Assembly (NCBI GenBank): GCA_029448655.1
Contig: JACCLO010000005.1
Coordinates: 3,782,001-3,846,000, forward strand
Length of the DNA stretch: 64,000 nucleotides
Direction: 5' to 3'
Source: Wolfiporia cocos
Taxonomy: Eukaryota; Basidiomycota; Agaricomycetes; Polyporales; Phaeolaceae
In this document: in pieces, positions 33,826-44,965 of the stretch
How positions within the stretch are numbered: position 1 is the first letter of the stretch
How the letters are laid out: each line of letters begins with the position of its first letter
Made by a program: the position numbers and the translations under genes
Notes under the pieces: generated by a model
The model's database searches: none
Told to the model about the DNA's origin: nothing
The model's input: the letters and a program-made list of their open reading frames with translations, nothing else

Positions 33826-35533
33826 ATGAGTACAGTCGCAGTGAATGTACATGCTGACCGGTTGGCCATATCCACCCTACATGAGACCCAGAGCTCACAG
33901 GACTCAGTGTCATTTTTATCGACAACGTAGTAGGCGACATAGCTTGCATCGCATACGGCGCATTTTGCGGTATATTCTATGCCATGCATGTAAGGAAATT
34001 GTCAGTGCTTATTTCTACACTGATACACGCTTAAGACGCGGCTAGGGCTCTTTCTCGTAGCCATGAATGGTCCATCTGGGTTGCACACTTCTGCAGCAGG
34101 TCTCCATGACGACTCTGGCAAAGGAATCACTGGCGTCTTTTCCCGCGACTTCGTGGATATAGACGTCAACCTCATTCCTGCCACTGAGATATCACGGAGT
34201 ATGGCGGAATACCATATTTCTCCAGAGACGCAGATGTAACTCCAGATCTATTACCTCTTCGACTATGTGTTGAACTACACTCCGGAGGTAGGGCGGATTC
34301 ATCCACGTATCGCTGTTCCCCATGAATCTACTCACAAAACCATGTAGAACCTTAAGGAATGTATCACCTATTTAAGCTACGCAGGCATATTATGCACGAA
34401 CATGGTCAAATCAACAATTTACCATCCAATGGCAACGTGACTGTATTTCGTTCTCACCCTTTTTATAGAATATGTTGCCGCACATCAAGGTGACTGAGAT
34501 TTGAAGGTGGGTGCATGTTGTTGTCTCATCTTTACTATGAGCGGACGCTTACCGTGAATATAATCGGCATGTTGTCCCATGAGAGCTTTGCGGTAGATGT
34601 GTGCGCTTTGCGATAGTGTAGCTGCCCCCAACGGGGTCGGCAAAGGATCGTTAGCTTGTGCCACCATTGCCTTTGAAAACCAGACAAGTTGTGGGTGCGC
34701 CCTGTCATGCATCTAAGGAAGCCAGTGCATTGCCAAAGAATGCAAATATTCTTTTGCGTACATTGTATGGACATCGATTATCAATGGGCTATATGATATT
34801 CTCAGGACTTCATTCGTTATACCTCCGTGCCGACTTTTGGCTCGTAACGGTAAGGTCATTATATTTGCACAATTGCCTTCCCTTCGTAGATCTCTCCGGA
34901 GATATAGGTTCTGGCAACTGCAATCATGCGAGGGTCATGTTACCAAAATCGAGGCCATAGGAGCTTCACAATTGCAGAATGCTCATGTTAGCCAGCATAA
35001 TGTAAAAAAGGTTGTAAGATTCTAGAATCAAGAGGGTATAGAGACGCTGATCATGTCCGAGGAACATGATGGTGTGACTAGTAGTAGTTTGTCATACAGT
35101 TACAAACTCTATATAGATTTCGAAGATGGCATGGTATGTATGTGGATATATGGGGAGCTCATTATACTCCGGGAGCACAGAGAATATGCTTCATGAAGTT
35201 AATTGTCTCCGGAAGCGAAGCTTTTTTGGGCGCCGAAAGTGATGTCGCCGCGAAAGATTACCGCCTATTCTCCGGTATCAAGAAGTTGGAGATAGAAGAA
35301 GGAAACGTGCATGGCAGCAAGGAGGTGATCTCCGAGGACATATCAGGTGTTTGTACCACCGTATGCGCGTTGGGGGTTCAAACGTTCATTCTCGGAGCCC
35401 TGTACGACGCTCGTCGTCCATTGCGATAAGATCGGACATATCGATGAATAGAAAGCGTCTGGTCCTCTCGGGTGTAAATGCTCAGGATCTAAGTACCTTG
35501 TTTGAGGCTCTCCGTAGGATTCAAATGGTGTAG
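33826..35533 (+). pseudogene. Decayed paralogue of the WD40 fusion gene
   Basis: Starts 'atgagtacagtcgcagtgaatgta', almost the same as the intact gene's first codons. Further matches: 'cgacaacgtag' (GDVG region), LHDDSGKGITGVFSRDF against GGHTGVLSQDP (about 34100), YYLFDYVLNY against DPVDYVLDYI (about 34250), VGMLSHESFAVD (about 34570), ELIILREH against ELITLREH (about 35155), LSG/FSGxKxxEx blocks at about 35265 and KRLVLSG against KRLVSSS (about 35455). Frameshifts, stops and large deletions break it, and several WD blades are missing. An intact retroposon-like element sits in its promoter, but which event came first is not known. Confidence 0.75.
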
Positions 35534-37578
35534 AAATACGGCCGCCGTTACACATGTCTCGGATATGTGACTACTAGAGATTATCATTATCTCTATTTAT
35601 ATCATGCCTGCATCCACATGCTATCGGCCATCAACTTCGTGTGCATTTCATTCGCGATTGTTATATTATGCGAAAGCCACAGGTAGAAAGTTTATCCTCA
35701 CTTCCACTGACGGAAGCCCAACTGACAGGATGATATTTTAATCACTGTGACTTGAGTGACTGTAACTTTAGCTGTTGTCATAAAGTGAAATATATGTTCT
35801 GTCATCCGTCACGGTTGTCATCCGCAATGCTAGATTACACCATTTTAATTCACATTGCTGTAGTACATTGTCGTAGAGCGGCTATTGTACGTCACAGACA
35901 TTAGCAATCCGGCATGTAATATCCGGCGTAAGATATATGCGATGTACTTCCGCCTGAAACCGGTGTGCATAACGCGCTCAACTGCTGATCGATCTCCGAT
36001 GCATGTTATCAGGCTAAAGACTTAGATTCACTCATGTACTTAGAGTTCACCTTACTGGTGACATGAAACCAGCTGGGCGCCCCTGCATCGCAGCGTGGCT
36101 GTTCGAAATCTTGATCAAGGGGGAGTATCGTGCACCAAGGGATGGCTCTGATCATAGAATTGACTGATGGACCTTCTGTTGTACAGAATTTGGGAAGAGA
36201 CTGAATGAACTCGGGTAGCCGCGGACAATTGTGTGATTGCCTGAGATATTATGTAAGTGTCAGCATAACGTTGAGCGCGCAGACACCTCGGTTCCAAATC
36301 CCAGATGTCAAGTAATAGAGCGTTCTGTCCTTCCAAAAATGTGTGTTTGCATGCCAATGAGTATAGCGTATATTGCCGATCAGACCCTAAGTATTATAAT
36401 GATGCTTTCACAAATCAAGCCACTCAAATCTTTCTTTTCTCTGCAGGTGACGGAGACAGCTTGTTCTTAACTCACATGTGAATTTTCAACGCTCTTGGCA
36501 TCATATTACTGGCGGCAAATCGCTGAAGTGCACATTTACATCTATCGCCTCGGCACCGCATTTATCGTAATTAATTATAGACACTCAGCTCGAAAAGCCC
36601 TAAATTATGCTTCCTTGTACAATTCCTTGTAAACGAAGTTCTGTGTATCGTCATAATTCAAAGACACTACAACAAAAGCTCCAACAACAAATTCAGAGTC
36701 CTCTCAAGCGGAGCGTTAATTTTCGGCTGCACCGACAACAGATCTTAGTGGCTGGTGAAACTTCCATGTGCATCTGACCAGATCCGATGATGACGATCAA
36801 CCCGTCCCGTAGATGCTTGTAGGTGATTATGAAAAGAGGTTTGCCGCCGGTCATGAGATCTCCGACCAGCGCGCTGATGAAGATGAAGAATGCACTCCCA
36901 TCACCATCTTGTTGCCTCGTCACTTTGCTCAGCAAGCATGCAATGTAGAGCATGATGTTAGCAAACCACGGGCTTAGAATGGGAGCTACTCATTCATCAC
37001 TTCTGTGATGGACCGTTGTCGAGCGGATGACAAATTGCATAGTCAAGGAGCTTCATAACGGACAATCCAAGCCGTTACTGAGAGCCGTCGTCAGCGACTT
37101 TGACTTACATCGTAGGTTAGATACGGGTAGAAATGGTTACACGTACCATGGAAGCTGACACAATCTCATCTTCCATTGCTAAGCAATTGAAAAGATTAAC
37201 GCCACCGTAACAAAAACACGTTCAATCTAGAATACATGTGATTCGAAGTATAACGCAACTCCTGAGGATCGCATACTAGGATAATGGCAGCTCAGCATTG
37301 GCGTGAAACATGGAACCTCGTATAATGGGTAAGCATATACATTCTTCTTTGTGGGAAATACAATACAAGCCTCAGGCGCACTTAGTCATAGTAGAGCATC
37401 TCCATAATAAATCAACGGGACATAACGACCCTCGAGTCCGCCTTTGATGAGTCCTGTGTTGGTAGTATAGGCATATTCGACCACTCCAAGCCAGGATCCT
37501 ATGTAATATAATGTACATAGGAGTGTAATAAATATAACGAGTCACGAAGCACGTTGATATTTGAAAATCTAACCGTTG
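35534..37578. other. Intergenic, no gene supported
   Basis: About 2 kb of AT-richer DNA. A minus-strand frame at 36693-36953 (FIFISALVGDLMTGGKPLF) is hydrophobic and could be a remnant exon of a membrane protein, but no family is recognised and no exon chain could be built. Confidence 0.3.
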
Positions 37579-38739
37579 TTAAATATGCGCCTTTGTAGAC
37601 TTGTTATCGTATGTAGCCGGCCGCAAAGCTGTAGAGATCATGCCGGCCTGGGAACCAGCATATGACATGGATCGCGCACGGGGTCCATTGGAATAAACGG
37701 CCGATCGTGGCACGCTCCGAGGAGACTGTGAATCCAGTCTGCACCTGGATAGCGATTGCTCCAGGTCCTGCTCGTGGTGAGCGGCCCCGCGTGAGAGCGT
37801 TCCCGGAGCTAGCGTTTCTTCCGAGTCGCTATTGCGACCATAAGAGTACTGAGACTCTGGCGAGTGGGAAGGCGGGCGCAGTGGGGCGTACGAGTACGGG
37901 CTGCTGTAGGGAGGGTGCCCTGCCGTGTGACCATAGCTCGCCGTGGCCAGGGTATACGGTGGCAGACCGTAGTGTATATCAGATGACTCGTGATTACGAT
38001 AATGCCGGCGCATGTTCGAGTTGACGCTGAATTGCCGGCCGCACTTAGGGCACTCGAACGCTATGTAATGCACGGCGCGTGTTAGGTGACGTCAACAGTT
38101 ACAAAGAGGATGACTCACGTCTTGCCCCCGTATGCGTGTTGATGTGAATGGAGAGGCTGCTCGGCCTGTTGAAGCGTTTTGGGCAGTACGGGCACAGGTG
38201 TTTTTTGTCATCGTCACGGCCTTGGACAGGTGCCACTGATGTCTGCGGATACAATCTATCCGATGGAGGGGACGCCGCTTGTGCGGGCTCCGGCTGTCTC
38301 AGGTTCTCCGTGAGAAGAGGCGGTAGGTGGATCTTTGGAAGCATGCGTTTGCTGTCCTTTGCATAATGATCCGTCGGCGGCGGATGCTGGTTGCGAGATA
38401 TGCCTTGTGTGTCGTAGTGAGGGCAAGTGGTGCTGTGTGTCATCCCCTCGGAGGCTCGCATGTGAACGTCATTCGTCTTACCCAAGGCGCGTGGCTAGGG
38501 AGAGGAGGATGTCATTGAGTAAGTACAAGCAACAAGAAAGGTACTCTACCTGGGTAAACCCAGGCATAAATTCTCTGTGGACTCGACCACCTTCGTGCTT
38601 ACGGCTTAATGCATCAGGTTTGCTCGAGCGAGCAAAGAGTTCTGTTCAGAGGCATTAGCACGCGTATCAATAGAGCACGACGTAGCATACCTGGTAACAC
38701 CTCGTGGAGGCTGGGCAATGTCTGGGTGTTCCGCAACAT
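37579..38739 (-). CDS. C2H2 zinc-finger protein, paralogue 1
   Basis: Four exons: 38739-38691, 38641-38550, 38494-38119 and 38060-37579; 332 aa in frame. The short first exon (MLRNTQTLPSLHEVLP) matches in style the first exon of the gene at 43544 (MSSRVSLPSINELFP), which supports the start. Two adjacent fingers span the last intron: CPYCPKRFNRPSSLSIHINTH, linker TGARPFE, then CPKCGRQFSVNSNMRRHYRN with the final His next. The tail is Ser/Tyr/Pro-rich and probably disordered. Two classical fingers with a TGxxPF linker bind DNA, so a sequence-specific transcription regulator is the likely role. The last intron sits at the same codon and phase in both paralogues. Confidence 0.88.
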
Positions 38740-41700
38740 GCTGCGATCTTTGCGGTGGAAGCGTATACCGGGGCGGCTCTTAGACGGCTAACGGGATGGC
38801 TGACTCGCCAGAACAGATGGCTCGTCGACTATATATGAGGCATTTCACGCATTGCCACATCGCATCACAGAACCGGAGCGGAATCACGCTACATCACATC
38901 TACGACGATGGCAACGTCTTCTTTCAGGGTAATCGCAGATGCTCGGTACTCACCGTCAACAGCGCCCTTACCCGCGATGTGAGCAGGTGCTCCGGAGGCG
39001 CCCCAGGACGGATATTGTATGGAGACTCCCTAAAAGACATGCTGCGCCTGGCAATCCGGTAACTCGAGGCGCTGCCTGTGACCAGAAGATAATCTCGGCG
39101 CGCCAAATGGAATTCCACCCGCGCTTTCGGCCCGGAGCAACTAGTGGGATTTCCCGCTAAGTACTTGCTGTGCATCACGGAATGCGCAAAAATGAAGGAG
39201 TGTGCGTGATAATCGGCAGGGGAATGATGGCGTCTGTCGGTCACTGTGGATCAGTATTACCAGTCAATTCATTGCATTCCTTTTTCCATTTAGGTGTTCG
39301 GATGCCCGCAGACCGTCGAGGACGATGCTATGAGGGTGTTCTCTCCTTCCATAGAAAGTGATAGATCCAGATCAATGGATATCGCGCGGTGACGGACTGT
39401 ATTGGAGCTGTGCCGATACTGAGCGCGTATCTTTACGCACTGGCGCCGCGCCAGTACGAACCGTCCTTCGCAGTCTCGCACGCGAAAGATGTTTCTCCAC
39501 GGTGGCGTCGAGAACAGGCTCTGTGCTATTTGCATCTAGCCGGCGAAGGCGGGAGCAGCAACGTGTTGCAGGCGCTTGCGGATTGTAGGGGTCTGGGAGA
39601 GAGGCTCCTGGTCTCTGGCGAGACGCCCCGTACTGACTCACGGCTTCCGATTAGGTCAAGACATACAGCAGCAGTTCCAAGAAGAGAAATCAACGCCGAT
39701 GCGCGCGCGAAAGAGCTGTATGCCGTCACGGATAAATGATTACGCGAATTTCTGCTGCGCTGCACCGAATACATCAAATATCTGGCAGACTGGCGTGCTT
39801 GACGGGAGTGCCTGACAGTGAGCGCCGCAGACGCGCGTGATAACGTGACGGTCACGTTCGATAATTCAAGATCGATCTGCGTTCTGATCTACGAAACGCA
39901 CGATCCATGATGCTATCCCGGGCCCCAGGGCGGGGTTTGAACCCTTGTACACCGCAGCTGGCTCGCCGACGAGGGCGAGCTGCTCGCGCGAACACGTCGC
40001 AGCGCGATCACGCGCGATGCCCTCGGACGGGTTTCGACATCGCCGCAGCAGCGCACAGAACTATCATATCATAGTACAAGGATGTGGCAGATACTGGCGA
40101 ATACCATGATGGGATGCGCGGCATCGAGATGATGATGTGCATCTAGGGCAGACGAGTGGTCCCACGATGGACTCTCCTGGCCCAGCGAACAGTGCGATAC
40201 AGGGGCATATAGCACTGCAGCGTGCGTTTCAGGTGTATCGGAAGCCGTGCTGCCCAGGCAATTTGGGTTGCCTGCGCCCCACAGATCCAAACAATGTTGC
40301 TCATCACCCATCGCGAATTTGAAACATCGTCGAGAGACCTCTTGTTCTTGTTGTGCTGTTTCCTTGCAATGTTTCCTCGGCGACACAGCGGAGCGATCAG
40401 GTGCACGTCGCGCTCTGCTGCACGGGGATGGCAACCGCAAAATAGTGTAGCCCGGGTCGATTGCGAATTCCGATTGACAGGCGTTGATGCGCCGATAGTG
40501 CTACACGATCCCCGTGCTAACATCCCCGTGCCAATCTTCCATTTCATTTCGTCGAGTCAGCTCGGTTCTGCTCGCGCAGCCACGGAGCCTGCTCTCTCCG
40601 GAAGCGACGACGAAGGGCAGCGCGCGCTGCGCGCTGCCGACCCTGCGCAACGCCAAATCGCGCGCGCGTTCGCGTCGAGGGAGTTGCCGTGGCCGATCCA
40701 CCTCCCGTCGCTTCTTTTGATGCAGCATTGCACGGGTGGTGAAACGCCTCTGGCTATACAATGCACGACGCGGATCCCGTGGTGGCCGAGGGCATCGACA
40801 TCCGCGCTCGGGTGGCTAGTGCGTTTTGCTGCGCCGCACTTGGCAGAGGGCGCAGGCACGCGTAAGATGCGCCGAGGGGTGCGGCACCGAGTGCTGCGGC
40901 GCTCCAGCGAGCACGGACGCCGCGCACGGCGAGCTAGCATATCGCCATGGGCCATGGTGCGCGTGGGCCGCATCCTGCGCGGGCACGCTACGCCAGCCAC
41001 TAGCGTGTGCGGCCGGGGGGTCGGCGCAGAACGTCCGCCGTCAGCTCCGTGCTCGCCGGCGGACATGATCGGGCCCGCGGAGCAGCAGCATCCCAGCCCT
41101 AGGGCGGCGAGCCCGCGGGTGCATTTGCCTCTGCAGCCGGGTTAGTGCCCAGCGGACTGTGCCGCACGTGCGACGTGCACGGGCACTACGGACCGGCAAG
41201 CCCGCGCTGTCCGCCTGCGTGCGTGCGTGCGTGCAGCAGCGAGACTCGACGGGACGGGGGGCTGGCGAGCCTCTGCCTGCATCTCTCCCAGCCCGCTGGC
41301 AGGAGACGCCGGGCGGCGCCTGGCGCGCGCGCCTGTGTGCTGGACTTGCGGCGAAGCGTGTGCTTCTGTTCTCCGATGGAATTGGGTCGCGCTTGGCTGT
41401 GCGCAGGCCCGCGAGCCCTCCCAGGGCTCGTATCAGCGCAGGAATAGATATCGAGGCGCCCGAGAGGCGCGCGTGCAATAAGGCCGCGGACTCGTGCTTT
41501 CGACGGAGACTGCGCGTGTCCAATAATGTGCGAGTACGGTGGTGAGCGCGCGCGGTGCCTATGCAGGACTCGGTGCGCGGTGGCGAGCGTGGGGGCTGCC
41601 CGGCGGGGCGGCGGCGTGCGCAGGCCAGCTGCACATGGCCCGGCACGCGCACCTGCATCTCGCTATCATGATAGAGCTAAGGCCACTGATGAACCTTGCT

Positions 41701-43504
41701 GGAGCTCCGACTGAACGCCCGCAGCGCCAGTCCAGGCGGCGCACGATTAGTCAAGCTCCGTCTCGCCGGGCGAACGACTGCACGCTGCCCGCGCGATCGC
41801 GATGACGTACGCGCGCCTGCAGCATCCCTCCGCGGGGGCGCGGTGGCTGTCCGCGCCCCACGGGCTGGGTCGAGCCGCGCCGGCGCGGTTGATTAGATTC
41901 GCACATCGTGATCTGGCTGCTCGCGGGATCCGGCGCGCTGCCGGCGGGGAGATGCGGGCGTGCCAGGGTCGCAGCGCGATGGGAGGGTGCTCGATGGTGC
42001 GCGCCTCGCCCGCCGCTGCCCGGCGAGGAGCGAGCCGTGGCCGTCCGCGGACGGGCGGCGCGTGCCGCTGCGCGTCCGCACAGGGCCCGCGCGGGGCGAG
42101 TGCGCGCTGCGGCGCTGCATCGCTGGCGGATGGGCACGGGCTGCGCGGACGGGCGCGGGCTGCGCGTGCGGTGGCCTGTGGGTGGATATGTGGATCGCAC
42201 AGGGATCACGATCAGCGCCGCGCTCAGCGAGATCCCCAGGCTCGGCGTCGTCGGCATTCTAGCAGAAGCCGGCATGCACGTGCGCGTGACCGACGCGTGT
42301 GTGACGGGGTGTGACGGGGATTTGCAGTGCGGCGGCAGCCACCATGCGGCCGCGGGCAGCTGATCAGCCCGCGCTGGCACGCACGCTGCGGCACGATGAC
42401 GTGCGTGCGTCGTGCACTCGGCCTCGCCGGGTGGGCCGGCGTCCTGGGGCAGGAGACCGGCAGCAACGGCTACGTACTTGCGCACGCTTCGCGGATGGCT
42501 GGACGGCAGATATGAACGGCGTGCGCAACGGGCATTACCTCATGCGCTGCCCGCGGGAGGGCATCGCCGCACATGACTCTGGATCCGACGTCTGCGTGAG
42601 GTAATCGTCTGGATGACTGGATGACTCACGGCGACAGGCTCCTCGGACTCGGCACTGATCAACGCGATAGCTAGGCCAAATTGGCATAGAACGCCAGAAG
42701 GCTGCAGCGAGGCAGCTGCGTATGTGCGCCACAGGAATCATGGGCGCCTGGACAAGGTTTCGGCACGCTCGCAGCAGCGTTGTCTGGGCGCGAGCAGAGG
42801 GCGAACAGAGGCCCGCACCGGCCACCCTGCGCCCGCGCTGCACCAGGCGCGGTGGCACGGGGGATTTTCTGGAAGCGGATCCTCCTTCCCGAACAGGCAG
42901 CGCGATCTGGTGTCGCCAGGCCAATAGGGCCCGGGGGCCGGTCTCCTCGGAGTCGCAGTCAGGACGCGCTGGGAAACGGCGATCACGACAATCCTGCCTC
43001 GCGACTTCTCGATTCGGCGTGCGCTTGGGCTCCCGCGAGGCTGGCGAGTGCCACTGCTCGCTGGCGACGGCTGCTGCACGCGCAGGGCACCTGCCTGTTG
43101 TTCGTGGCTCGCACGCGTGGCCGCGATTGTCCGCCGCGGTGCTGCCCGAGCGGACGGTGCGCGCCTGATAAGCTGCGTGCGGTGCGGGGCTCTGCAGCCA
43201 CAGCAGCCAGTCCCCGGCGATGCGGGCGATGCTGCCATGTACGGGCATATGTGCGCTGTATATTTAGCAGGCCGGCACCCGGCTGTGGCGCCGGATCGAG
43301 ACAATCATGCGAGGCGATGGGCCCGATCGGGCAGGTGCGGCGGGGGTAGAGGGTTCGATTCATCTCTCGGGACGCGGGCGTTCCGGCTGACGGCATCGGC
43401 GTTCTGAGGCGACGTCCTTCCTTCTCGGTGCGATCTCTTCATTTGCCATTTGCAGATCGTGATCATTGTCCTTCCGTGCGGTCGGCGGTGCCACACGCGA
43501 GGGC
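38740..43504. other. Long gene-poor region, GC-rich from about 40 kb
   Basis: 38.7-40.0 kb shows no gene. From about 40.0 kb the sequence becomes very rich in G, C and CpG, with runs such as 'gcgcgcgc' and a (gcgt)n patch near 41215-41235. Open frames appear in all six frames because stop codons are rare; none has splice-linked motifs, and the translations are Arg/Ala/Pro noise. It could hold a long non-coding transcript or the regulatory region of the zinc-finger gene at 43544. Confidence 0.5.
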
Positions 43505-43510
43505 TATAAA
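43505..43510 (+). promoter_or_regulatory. TATA box of C2H2 paralogue 2
   Basis: 'tataaa' within 'gggctataaagcctcc' lies only 39 bp before the ATG at 43544. Either the 5' leader is extremely short or translation starts further downstream on some transcripts. Confidence 0.55.
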
Positions 43511-43543
43511 GCCTCCCAGCGTCCGACCGACGCCCAGCCCGCC

Positions 43544-44965
43544 ATGTCCTCCCGCGTCTCCCTCCCCAGCATCAACGAGCTCTTTCCAGGTCAGCATCGC
43601 AGCCCGCGTCGCTGCTGCCTACTCACGTCCCCCAGAGCACCTCTGGGACACCGCCCCCGCCGCCCGCGCGAGCGTCCCCGAGCAGGTGTACAGCTACCCG
43701 GTAAGCCGCCCCCGCGTGCCCCGTGCCCCCGCTCATCCGTCGCCAGTCCACCTCCACGCGCATCCTCATCCCCCAGCGCATCCCAGGCCCCAGCAGCCCC
43801 AGCCAGGCACGCTCCCCCGCGCACCCCAGCCCCGCGAGCGACGGCCCGCACAGCCCCCACGCACGCACGCTGCGCGACCCGCCCCCGCCCGGGTGCTCGT
43901 TCGACGTGCTGCGCCCGAACCCGCTCACCGCGGACCTCGAGAACGTCGCGTCGAGCACGAGCGTCGCGGACCCGCCCCGCATCCCCGGCGCGGGCGCGTT
44001 CGCGTGCGCGCCTGCGAGCCCCGGCTCGCCGATCGCGTCGATCACCAAGTCGCGCCCCGCGTTCCGCGTGCAGCTCCCCGCGCCGCGCGCGCCCGACGCC
44101 GGCCCCGCGCCGATCGCATACGACGAGGCCGCCGCGCAGCCGCGCCGCGCCGCGCTCCCGCCGAGCTTCTCCGCGAACGCGTACCTCTCCACGCCGACCA
44201 CGCCCGGTAGCGCGCAGAGCCTCTCGCGGCTCGCCGCGCAGGCGCACAGCGACGCCGCGGTGCCCGGGTCCGAGGAGAAGCGCCACTGCTGCCCGCACTG
44301 CAACAAGCGCTTCAACCGCCCGAGCAGCCTCAACATCCACGTCAACACGCACACGGGTGCGAAGCGTACGTGCCCTGCCCTCCACGCGTGCCGCGCGGCG
44401 TCTCATCTCCGCTTTGCTTCCGCCAGCGTTCGTGTGCCGCTTCCCAGGCTGCAACCGCAAGTTTAACGTAAACTCCAACATGCGCCGTCACTACCGCAAC
44501 CACCTCACGTCCTCCCGCCGGCGCGATGCCGTCGCGCGCATGCTCCAGCCCGCGTCGGACTCGCCCTCCGACTCGGACTCGCACTCCCCGCCGCACTCGC
44601 CTGACGCGCCGCACTCGCCGGGGTTTGCGTACCGCTCCGCGGGTGCGTACGGCGCGTACGCGGCGGCGTACGACGCGCCCGCGCCGCTGTACGCGCGGCG
44701 GCGCTCCGCGCCCGACGTGAAGCTCGAGTTCGCCGAGCCGCACGTGTCCATCGTCGTGCCCGAGTCGAGCGTGCGCACGGACTGCCGCCTCCGCTCGCAC
44801 TCGCAGCCGATGCCGCCGCCCTCGTACGGCGCCGAGCGCGCGCGCGCGCGCAGCCCGCCGTGCGCGGACCCGCGCTGTCAGTGCGGCGCGCCCGCGCCGA
44901 TCTCGACGACGCTCCGCCCCGCGTTCCCCGAGTGCATGCCCCGCGGCGAGAGCCCGCGGCGGTGA
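43544..44965 (+). CDS. C2H2 zinc-finger protein, paralogue 2
   Basis: Four exons: 43544-43589, 43636-43700, 43747-44365 and 44427-44965; 422 aa in frame (exon 3 could instead start at 43777, also in frame). The first exon encodes MSSRVSLPSINELFP. The finger pair is CPHCNKRFNRPSSLNIHVNT followed by HTGAK, then CRFPGCNRKFNVNSNMRRHY ending RNH. Compared with paralogue 1, the second finger has two extra residues between its cysteines. The remainder is Ala/Ser/Pro/Arg-rich and probably disordered. The coding DNA is itself extremely GC-rich, like its surroundings, with third positions almost all G or C, while paralogue 1 is not. Predicted role: DNA-binding transcription regulator. Confidence 0.88.
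   Translation: MSSRVSLPSINELFPGQHRSPRRCCLLTSPRAPLGHRPRRPRERPRAGVQLPGKPPPRAPCPRSSVASPPPRASSSPSASQAPAAPARHAPPRTPAPRATARTAPTHARCATRPRPGARSTCCARTRSPRTSRTSRRARASRTRPASPARARSRARLRAPARRSRRSPSRAPRSACSSPRRARPTPAPRRSHTTRPPRSRAAPRSRRASPRTRTSPRRPRPVARRASRGSPRRRTATPRCPGPRRSATAARTATSASTARAASTSTSTRTRVRSVRALPSTRAARRLISALLPPAFVCRFPGCNRKFNVNSNMRRHYRNHLTSSRRRDAVARMLQPASDSPSDSDSHSPPHSPDAPHSPGFAYRSAGAYGAYAAAYDAPAPLYARRRSAPDVKLEFAEPHVSIVVPESSVRTDCRLRSHSQPMPPPSYGAERARARSPPCADPRCQCGAPAPISTTLRPAFPECMPRGESPRR

Noticed and set aside
38485..38494. TTG at 38485 as start of the minus-strand C2H2 gene
   Set aside because: Two upstream exons join in frame and end in MLRNTQTLPSLHEVLP, which parallels the first exon of the paralogue.
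39926..39960. 'ggggtttgaaccc' resembling a reverse tRNA T-arm
   Set aside because: The T stem does not pair properly and no D arm or acceptor stem could be placed around it.
40222..41145. 307-codon plus-strand ORF
   Set aside because: It lies where stop codons are scarce because of GC content. The translation is Arg/Ala/Pro-rich without motifs, and comparable frames exist on both strands.
41751..42485. 244-codon minus-strand ORF, with similar overlapping frames nearby
   Set aside because: All six frames are open here, so length is no evidence of coding.
43335..43375. 'agggttcgattcatctct' resembling a tRNA T-arm
   Set aside because: The stem has mismatches and no A box or acceptor partner is found upstream.
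43591..44481. 296-codon minus-strand ORF over the C2H2 gene
   Set aside because: It is an antisense shadow of the zinc-finger exons, whose fingers are unmistakable on the plus strand.
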